A stretch of 64,000 nt of DNA from Wocania arenilitoris. GTDB taxonomy: Bacteria; Bacteroidota; Bacteroidia; Flavobacteriales; Flavobacteriaceae. The DNA is taken from the NCBI RefSeq assembly GCF_021728535.1, contig NZ_JAKKDU010000002.1, positions 233,815 through 297,814 on the forward strand, written 5' to 3'. Within the stretch, counting starts at the first letter, position 1. Every line of letters starts with the position of its first letter. Shown here piece by piece: positions 60,853-64,000 of this stretch. Under the pieces are notes generated by a model. The model did no database searches and had not been told where the DNA came from. It saw nothing but the letters and a program-made list of their open reading frames with translations. Both the position numbers and the translations under genes were made by a program.

Positions 60853-63036
60853 TTTGTTTTTCTGATCATTAAATAATTTAATAGCCATTTCAATTGGTTT
60901 ATTAAATGGTTTTACTTCTGAAATACCTGTAGATTTAATCCACTGTTCTTCCCACTCTAAGATGTCAAAGTTTGTGTTATTTGCTTTTGCTTCATAATAC
61001 AGCTTCCATCTTGGAATATAATAATCTCGAATTAATCCACTCCATGTTTTAGCTGCATACTCGTTTACACCGCCTCCCCATGTAGTAATTAAACGTTTAG
61101 CGTTCGATTGATAATATACTTCTTCTTCTTGTGTAGTCCCCCATTTTTTCGCATAGTCTGTCCAGATTTTTAATTTCCAAGAAGGATGAGACTCCAGTAA
61201 TCTATCGATATTTGACATGATTTGTAGGGCTTCACTTAGACTAGCCATATTATTTTCTCCAGTTTCTTGAAACTCTACTAGTAATTCATCAGCTTTTAAG
61301 CCCAGGTATTGACAAGTAATTTCAATAACATCTATTTCATAAAGTTCGTTGTTTTTTATTTCATCTTTACAACTTAAAAACAAAGCGAGTCCTTGTCTAA
61401 TCTCATCAGATTTGTTTACAGTTCCCCTACTTTTTGTATCTGGTCGAAATTGATATGTATTTCTCGGGTGATCCGTAAAACTTCCAAAAAATGAATTGTT
61501 AAAATGATTATAAGCTTTTTTCATGTTTGGAGGACATGCGCCATAACGTCTTGTAGCATATTTTTCAACCCATTTATCAAGGTCAATTTCTTCACTTGTC
61601 CACCCTATGTCGGAAAGTAATTCATATATAATTTCGTTATTCTCTATGCCTTCGGGAGCAAAACCAAAACCAACTAAATTACCTTTTTTATTATATTTCA
61701 ATGCTTCCGAAGGCATTTTAGCATACAGATCTAGTCTGCCATTCATTGCTGTTTTTCCTCCCATATTGGGTATGAAAGAATAGATCCACATTTTGCCAAA
61801 GAAACCAGAATACATTTTCCAAGATGGATCTGACTTCCACCACAATCTATTATACTCATTAGCTAAATCCAATATCATTAATTTATCATCGGGAACTTTA
61901 GAAATTAAGGCATGTAGTCGCTCTGCTGTCCAAAATAATTTCCCATCTTTTTTTTGATAAGGAAATGTCCACCCTTGCATTACCCATACTGCATCAGGAT
62001 TAGCTTTTTCTATTGAAGAGTAAACAGATTCTCCGTAAGCAGAAAGCTCTTTAAGTGCTGTTGTCGAATCTTCGGAAAGAGGCACATCCATTTCGTTAAA
62101 ACTATCAGCTAAATAAAATTCTTGTTTCCCGAATTCTTTTTCATATTCTTTAATATACATTTCTCCAATTTTTAAAAACAGATCGCTTCCAGGCTCTAAA
62201 ATATAAGTATGATAATCTTTAGCGAACCCTCCCCAACTTAATTCTCGTATTTTCTCTTCAGGAAACAGTCTTTTAATACTTGAAGGAACAAAACCTGCAA
62301 AAGCAGGAACAATTGGGTGCATATCCAATTTATTTACTCTATTAAGAATTTTATGATTTAATTGTATTTGTTTCTCATAAAAAGCATCTGGAATTTTCCC
62401 ATCCCACGCTGTAATATTTCCCATTTTATTCCATGGAAAATGAGCTGGGCCTGTAAAATAACTATCAATTTCTTGTTTTGATAACCCGAGTTTTCTAAAA
62501 ACTCGTTGCAAAATAGCTTCGTGAGCACCTGGTAATAGAGGCATATTAATACCGTGTACTGACATCCAATCAATTTCTTTTTCCCAACGAACCCAATCCC
62601 AATATGTAGTACTATAACCGTGTGTTACTATATTAAAATAATAGTTGTACTTGTACGGAGATTTTACTGTGCGGCTGTAATCAGGTAATGTTTCAGGAAT
62701 ACGTATATTATTTCCCGACCAACTAACTATTGAATTACAGGCATTTGAAAGATAATCATAAGCTCCTCTGCATAATGCGACTTGAGATGATGCAGATACA
62801 TGAACTTTGTTATCTTCAACTTTTACAGAATAGCTTTGATGTAAGTTTGAATCTAGATTAAATTCAAATTTATCAATATTGTCTTCTCCTACAATGCGGC
62901 TTATTACTTGTTGTGCCGGATCTGTATTATTCTTTATTTTTTGTGTGTTTGATGTACAATTAAGCATGTACATACTTATGATTAGAATAAAAACAGTCTT
63001 TACTGGTTGAATAATTTTCCTCATTAATTTTCCCAT
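60847..63036 (-). CDS. GH89 alpha-N-acetylglucosaminidase
   Basis: 729 aa (or 725 from the second ATG at 63024, MRKIIQPVK, which gives a better signal). The signal ends in a lipobox-like MLNC, so it is probably a lipoprotein. NAGLU hallmarks are visible: YNYYFNIVTHGYSTTYWDWVRWEKEIDWMSVHGINMPL near 130-165, ADSFNEMDVP with a likely catalytic glutamate, WVMQGWTFPYQK and LMILDLANEYNRLW. It removes terminal alpha-linked GlcNAc from glycans. An IS3-family element ends 4 nt upstream of the first ATG, so the native promoter and leader are gone. Confidence 0.92.
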   Translation of the reverse strand: MGKLMRKIIQPVKTVFILIISMYMLNCTSNTQKIKNNTDPAQQVISRIVGEDNIDKFEFNLDSNLHQSYSVKVEDNKVHVSASSQVALCRGAYDYLSNACNSIVSWSGNNIRIPETLPDYSRTVKSPYKYNYYFNIVTHGYSTTYWDWVRWEKEIDWMSVHGINMPLLPGAHEAILQRVFRKLGLSKQEIDSYFTGPAHFPWNKMGNITAWDGKIPDAFYEKQIQLNHKILNRVNKLDMHPIVPAFAGFVPSSIKRLFPEEKIRELSWGGFAKDYHTYILEPGSDLFLKIGEMYIKEYEKEFGKQEFYLADSFNEMDVPLSEDSTTALKELSAYGESVYSSIEKANPDAVWVMQGWTFPYQKKDGKLFWTAERLHALISKVPDDKLMILDLANEYNRLWWKSDPSWKMYSGFFGKMWIYSFIPNMGGKTAMNGRLDLYAKMPSEALKYNKKGNLVGFGFAPEGIENNEIIYELLSDIGWTSEEIDLDKWVEKYATRRYGACPPNMKKAYNHFNNSFFGSFTDHPRNTYQFRPDTKSRGTVNKSDEIRQGLALFLSCKDEIKNNELYEIDVIEITCQYLGLKADELLVEFQETGENNMASLSEALQIMSNIDRLLESHPSWKLKIWTDYAKKWGTTQEEEVYYQSNAKRLITTWGGGVNEYAAKTWSGLIRDYYIPRWKLYYEAKANNTNFDILEWEEQWIKSTGISEVKPFNKPIEMAIKLFNDQKNKR

Positions 63037-63078
63037 TTAATGTCTAGTCCTGAAATATGGCTACAGGTTAAAATTGAA

Positions 63079-63957
63079 TTAAGCTGTTTTTAAATATACC
63101 ATATTAGGTGTTTTATAGTCTAAAGATAAATGTAATCTTATTTGGTTGTATAAATTAATTGCATTTTTTGTTGCTTTTTTTGCGTGTTGCAGACTGTCAA
63201 AGGTCTGGTCAAGATAGAACTCGTCTTTTAAGATACCGTTTACACGTTCAGCGACTGCATTTTCATAGCAATGATTTTCTTCAGTCATACTGATGCCTAT
63301 GTTGTTTCGTTTGAGTATTTGTGTGTAAACATTACTACAATACTGTATGCCTCTATCAGAATGGTGAATAAGTCCAGTAGTATCTTTAGCTTGATATAAA
63401 GCTTTGTTTAAAGCTCTTTGACAGCCTTTAAGCTCCAAACTATTACTAATGTCGTATCCAACTATTTTACGGCTGTACATATCTGTAATTAGAGCTAAGT
63501 AGCAGAAGCCTTTTATTGTTCTAATGTATGTGATGTCGCTTACCCAAACTTGGTTAGGTCTATTAACTTCTAAATCTTTAATGATATTTTTATACTTGTA
63601 GAACCTGTGGTAAGAGTTAGTGGTTCTTGAGCTGTATTTCTTTCTAAGTGTAAGCATATTGTGTTTTCTAAGAATATTGAATAAGGTATCTCTACCTATT
63701 TTTAAATGGGCATTGGTAAACTCTTGTTTTAATGATTTGGTAAGTTTTCTAACACCTTCTCTAGGAAGGGATTTGCGTCTGTTCTTTACTATTGCAACCA
63801 CTTTTTTCTCCATCTCTAAACGTTTGTCTTCTCTACGTTTATATTTGTAGTAAGCATCACGTTTAAGTCCGAAACAGGCAGTTATAGTTGATAAGGATGC
63901 AAATCCCTTTGACTTTTCTCTGGCCTTGATTAAGGTTTGATACTTAGCTTTTTTTTT
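63079..63957 (-). CDS. IS3-family transposase OrfB
   Basis: The catalytic half of the transposase. An ATG at 63813 gives 244 aa, but the frame continues upstream through AKYQTLIKAREKSKGFASLS, TACFGLKRDAYYKYKRRED to the A9-G run at 63957-63948, so the functional product is an OrfAB fusion made by -1 frameshifting. The HTH_21 region and DDE core are intact: WVSDITYIRT (first Asp), LIHHSDRGIQYCS (second Asp) and ENHCYENAVAERVNGILKDEF with the catalytic Glu. The gene appears unbroken and may be active. Confidence 0.92.
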   Translation of the reverse strand, partial: KKKAKYQTLIKAREKSKGFASLSTITACFGLKRDAYYKYKRREDKRLEMEKKVVAIVKNRRKSLPREGVRKLTKSLKQEFTNAHLKIGRDTLFNILRKHNMLTLRKKYSSRTTNSYHRFYKYKNIIKDLEVNRPNQVWVSDITYIRTIKGFCYLALITDMYSRKIVGYDISNSLELKGCQRALNKALYQAKDTTGLIHHSDRGIQYCSNVYTQILKRNNIGISMTEENHCYENAVAERVNGILKDEFYLDQTFDSLQHAKKATKNAINLYNQIRLHLSLDYKTPNMVYLKTA

Positions 63958-64000
63958 AGCTCTAGGACAGATTTATAGCCCAACTGTTCAGCAGCTACTT
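63930..64000 (-). CDS. IS3-family OrfA, C-terminal part
   Basis: Only the last 23 residues are visible (VAAEQLGYKSVLELKKKLS, then IKP and TAA). The frame overlaps OrfB by 28 nt in the region of the frameshift site. The rest, including the helix-turn-helix, lies beyond the right edge. Confidence 0.8.
   Translation of the reverse strand, partial: VAAEQLGYKSVLELKKKLSIKP

Larger units (their letters stand above)
63041..64000 (-). mobile_element. IS3-family insertion sequence (partial)
   Basis: The right end of an IS3-family element. On the minus strand it finishes at 63041 with ...GGACTAGACA, having the CA terminus expected for IS3 ends. It holds an intact OrfB and the end of OrfA, joined by a frameshift window, and leaves the window at the right edge. 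It inserted directly upstream of GH89 in the same orientation. Confidence 0.85.

Noticed and set aside
1..64000. CRISPR array, rRNA genes or a metabolite riboswitch
   Set aside because: No regularly spaced direct repeats, no rRNA sequence and no riboswitch core that I recognise on reading both strands.

Overview
The window reads as chromosomal DNA of a marine Flavobacteriaceae (Bacteroidota). The evidence is the low G+C content, the many promoters of the Bacteroidota type (TTTG, about 19 nt, TAnnTTTG), Bacteroidota-specific families (DUF6702, tandem CarbopepD_reg-like proteins, ACBP next to Psd) and secreted lipoproteins and glycosidases. Gene names below rest on motif recognition only, as no database search was possible.

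Bases 1-24000 are mostly housekeeping. They hold murB and an aminotransferase, a secreted aspartyl protease with a PDZ domain, valS, a phospholipid operon (LUD protein, cdsA, psd, ACBP), ftsH and rsfS, birA, pyrE and a Nudix hydrolase, a small heat-shock protein with a lipoprotein, a SulP transporter, coaD and ddl, a PASTA protein and rluD, and a GH18 lipoprotein. A decayed M14 carboxypeptidase interrupted by unrelated repeat-like DNA lies at 16303-17084.

Bases 24000-42500 mix core and accessory DNA. After an RhlE-type helicase comes a small accessory island: an IS1182-like relic, a parDE toxin-antitoxin operon with a very clean operator/promoter, and a frameshifted IS3-family copy with recognisable ends. 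Then come an M48 protease, a GNAT enzyme, tRNA-Gly(TCC), PepE, three tandem CarbopepD_reg-like paralogues followed by DUF6702 and a large M1 metallopeptidase, tatA, a hybrid histidine kinase, an O-methyltransferase and a LytS/LytTR two-component pair.

Bases 42469-49736 form a minus-strand operon for L-kynurenine breakdown through 3-hydroxyanthranilate and meta-cleavage: kynU, kmo, a RidA-type deaminase, a semialdehyde dehydrogenase, an atypical SDR, 3-hydroxyanthranilate dioxygenase and an ACMSD-type decarboxylase. The SDR lacks the usual YxxxK catalytic pair. Two dispersed palindromic repeats interrupt the operon. A divergent YjdI-CDGSH iron-sulfur fusion gene sits beside it.

Bases 52232-63036 are a minus-strand carbohydrate cluster: GH89, GH51, an 873-aa GH67N-like lipoprotein, a sulfatase, an aldose 1-epimerase and a GH-A clan glycosidase. 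There is no SusC/SusD pair or regulator in view. The most unusual feature of the window is here. GH89, GH51 and the 873-aa gene are each followed by one imperfect palindrome of 132-143 bp, bounded by AAC and GTT. The layout resembles integron attC sites, and the 873-aa gene is flanked by a perfect 10-bp inverted boundary, as expected for an integron cassette. No integrase is visible. An IS3-family element with a classic A9-G frameshift window lies directly upstream of the GH89 gene and runs off the right edge.
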